From the NCBI GenBank assembly GCA_945893045.1, contig CAMDEA010000012.1, forward strand, positions 16,642-80,641: 64,000 nt of DNA, written 5' to 3'. The translations under genes were made by a program, and so were the position numbers. This stretch comes from Planctomyces sp. SH-PL62. GTDB taxonomy: Bacteria > Planctomycetota > Planctomycetia > Planctomycetales > Planctomycetaceae. The notes beneath the pieces are model-generated. The model did no database searches. It was given only the letters and a program-made list of their open reading frames with translations, and had not been told where the DNA came from. Shown piece by piece: positions 1 through 8,883 of the stretch. The stretch's first letter is position 1. Each line of letters starts with the position of its first letter.

Positions 1-867
1 GGAAGTCAGCAACCACGATTCATGGTTGATCCCGACGGGCACCTACAGACGCTCCCGAGCAACCAACTCCTGGAATGGTCTCGGCAACTGCCAATCCACA
101 TCCCGTTACACGGCCACACGCTGATCGGAGTCGCGCTGGGCCTGCTGCTCGTGTTTCGTACGAACGTCTCCTACGACCGGTTCTGGGAAGGCCGCCGACA
201 ATGGGGCAACATCGTCAACGACTCGCGGAACATCGGACGGCTGGCGACATCGCTGCTGAAACAGGATCGCGACCTGCTCGACCGGTTGTTGTTATGGACG
301 ATGGCCTGGCCGTGGTCCGTCAAACATCGACTGAGAGGCAAACAGAGCATCGACAAAATCGCGGCCGAGCTGCCGACACCAGAGGTGCAGGAAGTCGAGC
401 AAGCTCAGCATGTCCCACTGGCGGTCTCGCGAAAGATGACCGAGCAGATTGACGCGGCGCAGCGTCGCGGACTCATCAGCGACGTGCAGCAGTCCCTGCT
501 CGACGGCAGCCTGCAACGATTGATCGACGCACTGGGGGCGTGCGAGCGAATTCACAACACTCCCCTCCCCTTCGCCTACATGGTCCACTTGCGGCGGGCC
601 TTGATCGTCTATCTCGCCACACTACCGATGGCGTTGGTGGCAGACTTTGGCTGGGCCACGGTTCCCGCACTGCTGTTGATCGCCTACATCCTGCTGGGTG
701 TGGAAGAGATCGGCGTGGAAATCGAAGACCCCTTCGGCAACGACGTCAACGACCTGCCGCTCAAGACGCTGTGCGAAACCATCCAGAACAACTTGCAAGC
801 CCTGCGACCGGGACAGCGGGCGAATGCTCAAGCCCCCCAACTCGATGACTTGAAGCAGCCGGAATGA
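1..867 (+). CDS. Bestrophin-like (UPF0187 family) membrane protein, 5'-truncated by window edge
   Basis: The frame is open from base 1, and the first ATG (22) lies well inside the family's conserved core, so the real start is upstream of the window. The visible part has the family hallmark 'SYDRFWEGRRQWG' after a hydrophobic helix. It has two more hydrophobic stretches around residues 195-225. Near the end is the acidic motif 'EIEDPFGNDVNDLPL'. Known bacterial bestrophin homologues are about 300 aa pentameric anion or cation channels in the inner membrane. The missing part should be the first transmembrane helix. Family assignment is from motif recognition; ion selectivity cannot be inferred. 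Confidence 0.85.
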   Translation, partial: GSQQPRFMVDPDGHLQTLPSNQLLEWSRQLPIHIPLHGHTLIGVALGLLLVFRTNVSYDRFWEGRRQWGNIVNDSRNIGRLATSLLKQDRDLLDRLLLWTMAWPWSVKHRLRGKQSIDKIAAELPTPEVQEVEQAQHVPLAVSRKMTEQIDAAQRRGLISDVQQSLLDGSLQRLIDALGACERIHNTPLPFAYMVHLRRALIVYLATLPMALVADFGWATVPALLLIAYILLGVEEIGVEIEDPFGNDVNDLPLKTLCETIQNNLQALRPGQRANAQAPQLDDLKQPE

Positions 868-1006
868 CAGATCGGCTGGGTCATCATTTTGGGTTCATCC
901 GTTTCCGGAGCGCCTCCGCAGCGCGTTCGACATCCTCGTGGCTTGGCACCGTGATCGTGGCCGACATCCTGCGAAAACACTTCCGAAGTCTTCGGAGCCT
1001 CCCGTC

Positions 1007-1194
1007 GTAGCCACGTTCACCAGAACGTGTCGGAAAATGTAACCCGAAGCGTTAGCGAGGGAGTTTGGATTGTGATTTCTCAATGATTCCGACCCTCGCT
1101 GACGCTTCGGGTTACATGATTCCGACTTTTTCGACAGGCAGACCAGAACGTGGGCTTTTCGTGGGATTGCCCACATTCTGGCGAACGTGGCTAC
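1007..1194. repeat. Nested palindromic repeats (family D interrupted by family C)
   Basis: The outer arms are at 1007-1029 and 1172-1194, starting 'gtagccacgttcaccagaac' and ending with its inverse complement. Between them lies a second palindrome, with arms 1039-1061 and 1093-1115 ('taacccgaagcgttagcgag' and its inverse). The 11-mer 'accagaacgtg' occurs at 1019-1029 and again at 1142-1152, flanking the inner element as a direct repeat. Deleting 1030-1152 restores a D element like the one at 32233-32294. The rest of the 868-1300 gap holds no convincing gene. Confidence 0.9.
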
Positions 1195-1300
1195 GGCTCT
1201 GATCCGGCCTCATGACCAAAGAACCGCTGAGAGTCGAAATCGCCGACGCGCCAGGATCAGTCGCGAAGTTTCAAATCGTCAGCGTGAAATAGGACGCTGA

Positions 1301-3433
1301 TTACGGTGCCTTGAGGGACATGTCAGCAGCCATGCGCTCAACTTCGGCCCACTTTTTTTTCCCTTCGGCGATTTTGTCTGGCCTTCCGTCGCGCAATCCC
1401 TCCGCGAGAAGTTCCCAGCTTTGTTGCCGAAGCTCCATATAGGTCAGCATCTTTTCCAGGGGCGTCGATTTCACTTCGCCCGACTGCAAGGCAAACTGGC
1501 GAAGCCGTTCGTGTCCTGCACGCCAACCGGGCAAAACGTCTTGCTCGATCGCCGCCGCAAATTGTGCATCGCTGACGGCACTGTCTTTGCTCTCCTGGCA
1601 GATTCTTCCGTAGCGAGTCATGACACGGTCCTCGACGGCTGCGAACCGTAACAACTCACCCGCTTCGTCAGTGGGCAGATTGGGTACCGCCACCTGAAAT
1701 CCTAAGCGTCGGCCGTCGGCTTCCGCCCACCTGCGGAAGACGTCGAACGCCGCATCGATTTTTTCAAGTCCGAGCCCCTGAGTCACCGCGTTCTGTTCGA
1801 GAGTTCCTTGCGTTAACAGATCCCAGCTTTCTTCGCGGAGTTTCATGAACTCGGAGATTGCCTGGATCGTGGCCAAATCCTCGGCGGCGACATTCTTCAG
1901 CGAGGACAACCGCTCGTAAGCGGCGTGCCACGGGACGGTGACGTCGCGCTGCATGGTCTCTCGCGTCGCAGCGGCGTTCGCACGGCCGCTGTCCAGATCC
2001 TGCATGGCCGACTGGTACGCTGCGGCCACGCGCTGTTCGATGGAAAACACTTTGCGCAATTCAAATCGCAGGTCCGCGTTCGGAAGGGGCAGAAACATCA
2101 AACCGAAACCGGTGACGCAGAAACAGACGACCGACAGCAACGCCAAGCGCACTCGCGAGGAGAAGAATGTGCTCTTCGAAAACGTCGGAGAAATGAGCAG
2201 TCCACAAACAAGACCGCCCACGATACCGCCCAGGTGCGCCGCCAGATCAATGTTGGAGATGGCGAATCCGGCGAGCAGATTGAAGACCAGAAAGCCGATG
2301 CAGGAGGCGCGGTGTTGCCGCAGAAGCTCAACGGGAAATTCGTGTCGTCGTCGCACCAGCAGTCCCAGCAGCAGCCCGAAGACTCCGAAGACGGCACCCG
2401 AGGCACCCGCACTGACGACCGGCCGATTCCACACCACGCTCGCGATGCTGCCACAGACTCCGGACAGGAGATAGGTCATCAAGTAGGCACCGTTCCCAAT
2501 CAGTCGCTCCACCAACCGGCCGACATCGTTGAGAACCCACATGTTGAAAATCAGATGCACGACACTCCAATGCAGAAACAGGCTCGTGAACAACCTCCAA
2601 GACTCTCCCGCCGCGGTGATCGGACCATAGTTGGCTCCCCAGTTGAGCATGACCTCCAGTGGCAGATTGCCGGACAATGAGCCTGGCGCAGGCGAGTGAA
2701 AGTAATTTTGCAGGAAGAGACCAATGAAAACCAACACGTTGATCCCGATCAATGTGGGAGTCACCCAGGCGCTGCGCGTGGTTCGTTTCAATTCGGTTTC
2801 AAAGCGGGCGAGTGCATTTCCGCGTTCATCGCTGCTCTGCGGATCGAGCCCCAAACACTCTCTCAATTGATTCACCTGTCCGAGATCGAACACGCCATCG
2901 GGAACCACCAGGTGATAACCCGTCTTGGAAAAGTTCTTGGACAGAGCTTTGCGGAATTCTGCGTTTGGGACATCGACCTTTTCGATTTCGTGGAAGCGCA
3001 GACACAGCTTGCGAGCCTCCAACACCACATCGGCCAGGTTCATCACCGGCGTGCGATACGACGTTCCCAACAGTCGCAACGCCGCCTGCCCCTCTTGGAT
3101 TTGCATCATGGGCGGAGACTTCCACTGTTTCCACAGTCCGTAGGCGAGCGACAGGAAAAAGACAGACACCATCAACTTCGCGGAGTCCGGTAACTCGACG
3201 ACCAAGACAACAGCGGTCAAGAGATTGATCAGCAGCATGCCGATCAGACGTAAACCGCTCATGCTTTTTCCGAAGACGCAGAGGTCAGACGTCGCGGCGG
3301 GAGCGGCCACTTTTTGGACTGTCTCGAAAACCGCCGCGTTCGCAGGCAACTCCGGAATTGGAACCTCGGAGGATGGTTTCCGCGGTGATGGGAACTGAGG
3401 CTCTGGAAGATCACGATCGGGGTCGTTCGACAT
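1301..3433 (-). CDS. Rhomboid family intramembrane serine protease with extended C-terminal domain
   Basis: Rhomboids cleave transmembrane substrates inside the bilayer with a Ser-His dyad. Here the dyad is visible as 'SAGASGAVFG' (Ser about 345) and 'DLAAHLGG' (His about 400). The family's 'HLIFNMWVL' helix is near 292-300. Two hydrophobic segments at about 59-100 precede a soluble linker, and the six-helix core spans roughly 225-450. The C-terminal 250 residues form an uncommon helical extension containing two similar halves ('VPWHAAYERL' / 'PGWRAGHERL'; 'LREESWDLL' / 'LRQQSWELL'). At 710 aa it is far longer than a minimal rhomboid (about 200-300 aa). ATG 3433 is preceded by GGAG at a good distance. 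The substrate is unknown. Confidence 0.92.
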   Translation of the reverse strand: MSNDPDRDLPEPQFPSPRKPSSEVPIPELPANAAVFETVQKVAAPAATSDLCVFGKSMSGLRLIGMLLINLLTAVVLVVELPDSAKLMVSVFFLSLAYGLWKQWKSPPMMQIQEGQAALRLLGTSYRTPVMNLADVVLEARKLCLRFHEIEKVDVPNAEFRKALSKNFSKTGYHLVVPDGVFDLGQVNQLRECLGLDPQSSDERGNALARFETELKRTTRSAWVTPTLIGINVLVFIGLFLQNYFHSPAPGSLSGNLPLEVMLNWGANYGPITAAGESWRLFTSLFLHWSVVHLIFNMWVLNDVGRLVERLIGNGAYLMTYLLSGVCGSIASVVWNRPVVSAGASGAVFGVFGLLLGLLVRRRHEFPVELLRQHRASCIGFLVFNLLAGFAISNIDLAAHLGGIVGGLVCGLLISPTFSKSTFFSSRVRLALLSVVCFCVTGFGLMFLPLPNADLRFELRKVFSIEQRVAAAYQSAMQDLDSGRANAAATRETMQRDVTVPWHAAYERLSSLKNVAAEDLATIQAISEFMKLREESWDLLTQGTLEQNAVTQGLGLEKIDAAFDVFRRWAEADGRRLGFQVAVPNLPTDEAGELLRFAAVEDRVMTRYGRICQESKDSAVSDAQFAAAIEQDVLPGWRAGHERLRQFALQSGEVKSTPLEKMLTYMELRQQSWELLAEGLRDGRPDKIAEGKKKWAEVERMAADMSLKAP

Positions 3434-3702
3434 GGGGGTTGATCTCCAAGAGTTGAGCGGCGAACTCAGACGACGATTGGTCCGCGTTTCGCGCCGCCGA
3501 GTTCAAAGTCATTCTCCAGAATCCGGTTTGATATTCAATCGCCGCATCCGAGCGACCAACTCCTAACAGCCTTCAGCAATGAACCGGACGCGCCCCGCAG
3601 AACAGGGCTTCCAGATTCGTTCGCCCGCTTGCCAGCCTCGCGAAGCTCCGGCAAACTGTCGCCCCGCTTTGCCTCACCCCTGACCGCATCAAGGACATAT
3701 GC

Positions 3703-4782
3703 ATGACTGCCTCTTGGATTCGCCCGTTCGTGGCCGCGACATTGGTCCTGGGATTGATGAATTCCGCGTTCGCAGCCGATCCGCCGTTGGTTGCGACGGA
3801 CGTCAAACAGGTGGACCGCGATTACTGGTTTCAAGGGGAGTATCTCGGCTCTGCTCGGAACACTTGCGGGAAGTGCGAAGCCTGCGGCTTGCAAGTCGTC
3901 GCGCTCGGCAAGAGCGAGTTTCAAGCGGTGCTGTATCGTGGCGGCCTGCCGGGTGGTGGCTGGTGGACCGGCATGACGAAGCACGATTTCAAAGGGCAAC
4001 GCGACGGCGAGACGCTGCGGTTGATCGGCGACGATGCGACTCAGCGGATCGAGATTCAGAAGAGCCAGGCGACGTTACAGGCCGTGCATCAACCGCCGTC
4101 ACCCGGCAGCGAGCAAGTCGTGGCCTTGGGAGAATTGATTCGCGTCGAGCGTCGCAGCCAAACGCTCGGTGCCGCGCCTCCAGCCGGCGCGATCGTGCTC
4201 TTCGAGGGCAGCCACGCCGATCATTGGAAGAACGGCCGCAAGACGGACGACGGTTTGCTGATGATCGGCACCGAGACGAAGACCTCGTTCCAAGACTTCT
4301 ACATGCACATCGAGTTTCAGTTGCCCTACATGCCCAACGCTCGCGGACAGGGTCGAGCCAACAGTGGCGTATACATTCAAAGCCGTTACGAGGTGCAGGT
4401 GCTCGATTCGTTTGGCCTCAAGGGAGAGTTCAACGAAGCCGCGAGTCTGTATCGGTTCAAGGCTCCCGACACGAACCTGTGCTTCCCGCCGCTCGTCTGG
4501 CAGACGTACGACATCGAATTCCAATCGCCGAGGTTCGATGCGGAAAAGAAAAAGACCTGTCCGGGAACGATCTCCGTCTGGCACAACGGGGTGCTGGTGC
4601 AGAACCGGCTTGAGCTGGCCAACAAGACCGGCGGCGGCGCGGCCGAAGGTCCGTCGCCGCTCCCGACCAAGCTGCAAGACCACGGCAATCCGGTCCGCTT
4701 TCGGAACATCTGGCTGCTCGACCGCAGTTGCTCGGCGAGCCGTTTGGCCCAATCTGCGTCGCTTGCCCAGCCGGCGAATTAG
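3703..4782 (+). CDS. Secreted DUF1080 (3-keto-disaccharide hydrolase-like) protein
   Basis: A Sec signal peptide (about residues 1-24, ending 'NSAFAA') leads into a domain with a CxxCxxC cluster ('CGKCEACG', about residues 51-58). A DUF1080 jelly-roll domain follows from about 160 to 345 ('SGVYIQSRYEVQVLDSFG', 'VRFRNIWL'). DUF1080 proteins are greatly expanded in planctomycetes. The family is related to concanavalin-like glycan-binding or 3-keto-glycoside hydrolase folds, so a role in extracytoplasmic polysaccharide breakdown is likely. An 'aaggac' site lies 7 nt before the ATG. The Cys cluster in front of DUF1080 could bind metal or form disulfides; this is inference. Confidence 0.85.
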   Translation: MTASWIRPFVAATLVLGLMNSAFAADPPLVATDVKQVDRDYWFQGEYLGSARNTCGKCEACGLQVVALGKSEFQAVLYRGGLPGGGWWTGMTKHDFKGQRDGETLRLIGDDATQRIEIQKSQATLQAVHQPPSPGSEQVVALGELIRVERRSQTLGAAPPAGAIVLFEGSHADHWKNGRKTDDGLLMIGTETKTSFQDFYMHIEFQLPYMPNARGQGRANSGVYIQSRYEVQVLDSFGLKGEFNEAASLYRFKAPDTNLCFPPLVWQTYDIEFQSPRFDAEKKKTCPGTISVWHNGVLVQNRLELANKTGGGAAEGPSPLPTKLQDHGNPVRFRNIWLLDRSCSASRLAQSASLAQPAN

Positions 4783-4813
4783 ACCCGCCGCGAGAGTGGT
4801 CGAAACCATTCAC

Positions 4814-4901
4814 TAACCCGAAGCGTCAGCGAGGGCGTGTGCTCCAGAGACTTCAATTCCGAGTCTTTGGAAGCGCACGCCCTCACTGACGCTTCGGGTT
4901 A
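4814..4901. repeat. Family C palindromic repeat
   Basis: Arms 4814-4839 and 4876-4901 ('taacccgaagcgtcagcgag' onward and its inverse, one mismatch) enclose a 36-nt loop. Same family as 1039-1115 and 13924-14014. It lies in the 4783-5102 gap just after the DUF1080 stop. The remainder of that gap is the leader of the next gene, with no further feature that I can identify. Confidence 0.9.
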
Positions 4902-5102
4902 CTTTTTGGATTCTCGGCACATCGCAAGTTCGTCTCGACACGATTTCCGCCGGACATCTATAACCCGGTCCCTTCCAAAATCCTGTCTGATGATTTTCGT
5001 CTTGCCTCGTCTCCTTCCATTCCCTTCCACGCAGCGGTTTCCGTCGTTCGCGTTACGCGGCTGCGGCACGTCTGTCTGTTGATTCCCCAGGATGGTTGAT
5101 CG

Positions 5103-7322
5103 ATGAACAAAGCCTCGTTTCGTTGGGCGTTCCTGGCGTTGTTGGCGAATTCATTCACCGGCTGCGCGTCTCCCTTGGGACTGTTTGCCAAGAAGTCACA
5201 GTCGTATGACGACTTTCGGGCTGATCGAGCCGAGAAACTCGCCAAACAGACGCATCAGGTTGCGGGTAGCCAATCCGCTCCGACCGGCCAAATCGAGATC
5301 GCCGAGTTGCTGCACAAAGGGCATGCCGCCTTTCAGCAAGGGAATCTGCCGGAAGCGCAATCCAACTATTACGCCGTCGTCCAACGGCAATCGAATCATC
5401 CGGTGGCGAATCATCGGCTGGGCGTCATCGCCGACCGGCAGCAAGATTACCAATCGGCGCAACGCTATTACTTCACCGCGTTGCAGGCTTCGCCGCGTGA
5501 TCCGAATTTGTTGAACGACATCGGCTATTCGTATCTGTTGCAATCGCGGTACGGCGAGGCCGAGCAGTATTTGCAGGCCGCGTTGCGACAGAACGCCACA
5601 CAATCCAACGCGATCAACAACCTCGGCCTGTTGTACGCCAGGCAAGGTCAGGCGGAGCAAGCGATGGCCATGTTCCGCCGCACCAGCAGCGAGGCGGAGG
5701 CGCAAGCGAAACTCGCTCGGCTGCTGCCCAGCGGCGCGGGTGCAGCGACTCCGCCAGCCACGATGCTCGCGCAAAACCCGTGGGCACCGCAGAACACGAT
5801 GAATCCCGCACCGACTTGGAACGGTGGCCAAAATGGTGAAGTGGCTGGCGTGCCAACTGGATCGAACCTGCCGAATGGCTATCCGCCAAGCAATGCGAGC
5901 GGCGCTTGGTCGCCGCCCAATTCGATGACTCCGAATCAAATGCCACCGACCGCGCAGAACGGAACGAATCTCTCGTCACCGCTGCTCGCTGATCCGAACT
6001 TGCCGAGACCAACTCGGAACCTTCTGGAACAGATGGAACGCGAGAGGCGGAAGGCGATCGCCGAACGGCAAGCTCGCGATTTGGCCGATCGGCAGCGCAG
6101 CGAAATCGCGGCGCGGCAACTGCGTGAGGAAGAGTTTGGCCGGCCGAGCGCTGTGAATCCGAATCTTCCACGGCCAACCGATCCGAACCGTTTGAATCTA
6201 CCTCCCGATGGCCTGTCGAACGCCGCGTCCAATCCACGCGGCTCAATCGTCGTCGGGCCACCGCCGTTGAATCCAAATCCGAATCTCAATGCGAATTCCA
6301 ACAACCCCGCCGGGTGGGTGCCCCCGCCGAACGCCACGTCACCTCCGAATGGTTATGTGGACTTGATTCCGTCCAATGTTCCCAACGCATCCATGAACTT
6401 GTTGCCCAATGCCACGCGCGAACAGATGCCGCCAGCCAATGCTGGCTCGCCGCTGGACACGATGCCGGCTTGGCCCCCAGCGGACGCACTGCCGATGAAC
6501 GCTCCCAACAACTCCGCCGCAGCGGCGGCTCCGTGGCCGAATGTGGTTCCCTCCGGCGCGATCGACGATCCGGCCCGCGCGGCGTCGCGAATGGGAATGA
6601 ACGCCGGACCGGGCAACATGTTTCCAATCACGCCGGGACCAACCTCCGCGCCTACGAATTCGCCGCCGACATCGACGAACTGGCCGCCCGCGACGAACCG
6701 GCCGAATAACGACGCGACTCTCAATGGAGTCGCACCGACAACGCCTCCCAATTGGCCGGCCAATTCGAATCAACAGGGATACGGACCCGCGACAGGTGAT
6801 CCGCCTGCCGGTTCGTTTGAGCCGGGCAACTTCAACACTTCAGAAAACTCACGCTCGCAGATGCCCCAGTCGCAGGGTCAACGGCCGCCGTTCGAACTGC
6901 CTCAAACTTCCAACCGCTACGGATTCGCTCCCTCCGCGAACAGCCCGACTGCTCAGCCGACGGGCTTCACACCGAATCCCAGAACCAGCGAAACACCCGC
7001 GCCGCAATACCGATCCTTCAATGCTCCCACTCCGAATCCGCCGACGAACGCTGTGCAGCGCAGCGACACGCGAGCGACCACGACTGATCGGTTCGGCCGC
7101 AACCAATGGGAGCAAGGTCCGCCGCCGGGGATTCAAAGTCCGCAAACGTCATTGTCAACGCGGCCAGGATTCATCCCGACAAACGACGGCGACAATTCGC
7201 TCTTAGAGTATGAACGCGAGATCCAGAGACAAAACGCCGAGGTCAATCAGATTCGGCAACAGCTCGATGCTCAGCGACAGATGCTCGGCTCGGAGAACTC
7301 TTCCACGTTCGGACGGAGATGA
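5103..7322 (+). CDS. TPR lipoprotein with long Pro/Asn-rich tail
   Basis: The N-terminus is a lipoprotein signal: hydrophobic 'FLALLANSFTGC' with Cys about 21 as the probable lipidation site. Three to four tetratricopeptide repeats follow at about residues 60-200 ('HRLGVIADRQQDYQSAQRYY', 'NDIGYSYLLQSRYGEAEQYL', 'NNLGLLYARQGQAEQAMAMF'). The remaining roughly 500 residues are low complexity, rich in Pro, Asn and Thr, broken by a charged stretch around 310-350 ('RERRKAIAERQARDLADRQR'). The C-terminus ends in a short coiled coil ('EREIQRQNAEVNQIRQQLDA'). Probably a scaffold on the outer membrane or cell surface; partners are unknown. It is convergent with the pseudopilin operon, whose last stop lies 18 nt away. 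Confidence 0.8.
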   Translation: MNKASFRWAFLALLANSFTGCASPLGLFAKKSQSYDDFRADRAEKLAKQTHQVAGSQSAPTGQIEIAELLHKGHAAFQQGNLPEAQSNYYAVVQRQSNHPVANHRLGVIADRQQDYQSAQRYYFTALQASPRDPNLLNDIGYSYLLQSRYGEAEQYLQAALRQNATQSNAINNLGLLYARQGQAEQAMAMFRRTSSEAEAQAKLARLLPSGAGAATPPATMLAQNPWAPQNTMNPAPTWNGGQNGEVAGVPTGSNLPNGYPPSNASGAWSPPNSMTPNQMPPTAQNGTNLSSPLLADPNLPRPTRNLLEQMERERRKAIAERQARDLADRQRSEIAARQLREEEFGRPSAVNPNLPRPTDPNRLNLPPDGLSNAASNPRGSIVVGPPPLNPNPNLNANSNNPAGWVPPPNATSPPNGYVDLIPSNVPNASMNLLPNATREQMPPANAGSPLDTMPAWPPADALPMNAPNNSAAAAAPWPNVVPSGAIDDPARAASRMGMNAGPGNMFPITPGPTSAPTNSPPTSTNWPPATNRPNNDATLNGVAPTTPPNWPANSNQQGYGPATGDPPAGSFEPGNFNTSENSRSQMPQSQGQRPPFELPQTSNRYGFAPSANSPTAQPTGFTPNPRTSETPAPQYRSFNAPTPNPPTNAVQRSDTRATTTDRFGRNQWEQGPPPGIQSPQTSLSTRPGFIPTNDGDNSLLEYEREIQRQNAEVNQIRQQLDAQRQMLGSENSSTFGRR

Positions 7323-7339
7323 ACGACCCCTTCGCTCAG

Positions 7340-8428
7340 TCATAGTGAATCGCTCGGCACATACGGCTGGGCGAGCGGCAGCGCGACGGTGTGTTGGAAG
7401 CGATCGGTCGAGGCACTCACCGGACGTGAGTACCAGCCGCTCGTCGCCACCGGCGGATGAAAGTCGATCGTGATCCGAACCGCGTTAGGCAAACTATTGG
7501 ACGTGGCGCTGTCCCACGACGTCCCCCAACTCACACCGTCAAAGTACTCGAATTGAATCGAGGCCACTTCCGGCGCGAGCAACTGCGCGCCGGACGCCAT
7601 CGACGACATGTCGCCCGATTCGTCGGCCGCTTGCATTGCCATGCGATCCCCTTGCAGACGCGCCAACCCAGTGGCTTGACCAGTCGCGCTCGTCATGGAG
7701 CTGGAGAGTTGTTGAGCAACCGAAGAACTCGAACCGGCTAGAAAATACATGACCGATTGCAGATCGCTGCCCGAAAAGGCCGACGTCCCGGAGACATTGC
7801 CATTCGCGGTGGACTGCGCTGCGGCGGACAAAGTCGACGCGCGGCTGGGCAAACTCAAATGCAAAACGAGATTCTCCGTGTCTCCAAACACACCCGTCTT
7901 CTGCGTCGAATACGTGTCCGTCGTGGTCGTGCTCGACGAACTGCCGGTCGAACCGCTGCCGGAGGTGCTGCTGCCGGAGGTGCTGCTGCCACTCGTCGAA
8001 CTCGAACCGCTCGATCCGGTGGTTCCACTGGAGGATGAACCGCTACTGTCCGAGGTGCTGCCGGTACTCGCGGAAGTGCTACTCGACGAGCTAGTGTCGC
8101 TGGAACTCGACGATGAGTCGTCGTCGGTTGACGACGAAAGCGGAGAGTCTCGAAACACGACCGAACGGAGATCGGTTTCGATCCGGCGGAACAACGCGCG
8201 AGCGACCTGCGAACGTTCCATTTCCACCTGACCCAGCGCGGACGACGACCAGTGCATCTGCAACGCGGTGTATAACGCGACCAACAGCAAGCTCGACAAG
8301 CCGAGCGCCAGCACCATCTCCAACAGCGTGAAGCCATGCCGCCCCCGTAGCCTGACTCTCCGAGTCGGGCAGGCGGTGGACCCGACTCGGAGAGTCGGGC
8401 TACGCGAAGAAGAACGCAGTCGCGTCAT
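7340..8428 (-). CDS. GspJ-like pseudopilin (type II secretion) with Ser-rich linker
   Basis: The prepilin motif 'HGFTLLEMVLALGL' followed by a hydrophobic helix marks a minor pseudopilin. GspJ fits the position, last in the G-H-I-J order, and the domain ('RALFRRIETDLRSVV', C-terminal 'EYFDGVSWG'). It overlaps the upstream gene by ATGA, so start 8428 is well supported and the genes are probably translationally coupled. Two oddities: the leader before the cleavage site contains an in-frame palindromic repeat (8346-8404), and residues about 95-180 are almost pure Ser/Thr/Gly/Asp, a long disordered linker inserted in the pseudopilin fold. The assignment to GspJ rather than a generic prepilin-type protein is moderately sure. 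Confidence 0.8.
   Translation of the reverse strand: MTRLRSSSRSPTLRVGSTACPTRRVRLRGRHGFTLLEMVLALGLSSLLLVALYTALQMHWSSSALGQVEMERSQVARALFRRIETDLRSVVFRDSPLSSSTDDDSSSSSSDTSSSSSTSASTGSTSDSSGSSSSGTTGSSGSSSTSGSSTSGSSTSGSGSTGSSSSTTTTDTYSTQKTGVFGDTENLVLHLSLPSRASTLSAAAQSTANGNVSGTSAFSGSDLQSVMYFLAGSSSSVAQQLSSSMTSATGQATGLARLQGDRMAMQAADESGDMSSMASGAQLLAPEVASIQFEYFDGVSWGTSWDSATSNSLPNAVRITIDFHPPVATSGWYSRPVSASTDRFQHTVALPLAQPYVPSDSL
8346..8404. repeat. Family J palindromic repeat inside the gspJ-like leader
   Basis: The 24-nt arms 8346-8369 and 8381-8404 ('cgtagcctgactctccgagt' onward and its inverse) have an 11-nt loop. It lies inside the coding sequence and is translated as 'SPTLRVGSTACPTRRVRLRG', directly before the prepilin cleavage motif. 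Confidence 0.92.
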
Positions 8429-8883
8429 GGCGTGGCCACTCCATCAATCGTGGTTTGTTGGGCGTCGGTCCACACCTGCGGATCACGAAGCAATCGACTG
8501 AGCTGATAGCTGCTGGCGGACAGTCCCCCCTGCCCCGGATGCGAGACATTCACGATCAACAGCAACACATTCGCGTGAACTTCGCTGGGCAGGACTTGCA
8601 GACTCCAAGTCCAAGTGGCGTCATCCTCGAACGGCGTGTCGGTCGTGGATTGCAATGACACCGCACCGGCCACCACTTCGTTCAATTTCGATTCGCACCG
8701 CAGAATCGCCTGCGTGGTCAATCGCGCCTGCACGGAGGCACGCACACCTCCGTACCACAACTGGCTGAGCGCGGCCAATGCTCCGAGAAACAGTCCGAGC
8801 GACAGCAAGACTTCCAGCAATGTCAGCCCCTGTCGCGCTGCCAACTTCCCCTCAGTCGTTTTGAGAATTCGCCGTCGCATCAC
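8425..8883 (-). CDS. GspI-like pseudopilin
   Basis: The prepilin-type N-terminal methylation motif 'QGLTLLEVLLSLGLFLGAL' is followed by a small C-terminal domain; 152 aa is typical for GspI (about 120-150). In the operon it lies between GspH-like and GspJ-like genes. Its start is either GTG 8883 (overlapping the upstream stop as GTGA) or the next codon, ATG 8880; both imply tight coupling. In known systems GspI, J and K form the pseudopilus tip, but no GspK or ATPase gene is in this cluster. Confidence 0.78.
   Translation of the reverse strand: MMRRRILKTTEGKLAARQGLTLLEVLLSLGLFLGALAALSQLWYGGVRASVQARLTTQAILRCESKLNEVVAGAVSLQSTTDTPFEDDATWTWSLQVLPSEVHANVLLLIVNVSHPGQGGLSASSYQLSRLLRDPQVWTDAQQTTIDGVATP

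Noticed and set aside
895..1176. 93-aa open frame in the first intergenic gap
   Set aside because: It is made entirely of C and D repeat sequence.
868..1300. Insertion sequence as source of the inverted repeats
   Set aside because: No transposase frame lies between any of the arms; loops are only about 4-60 nt.
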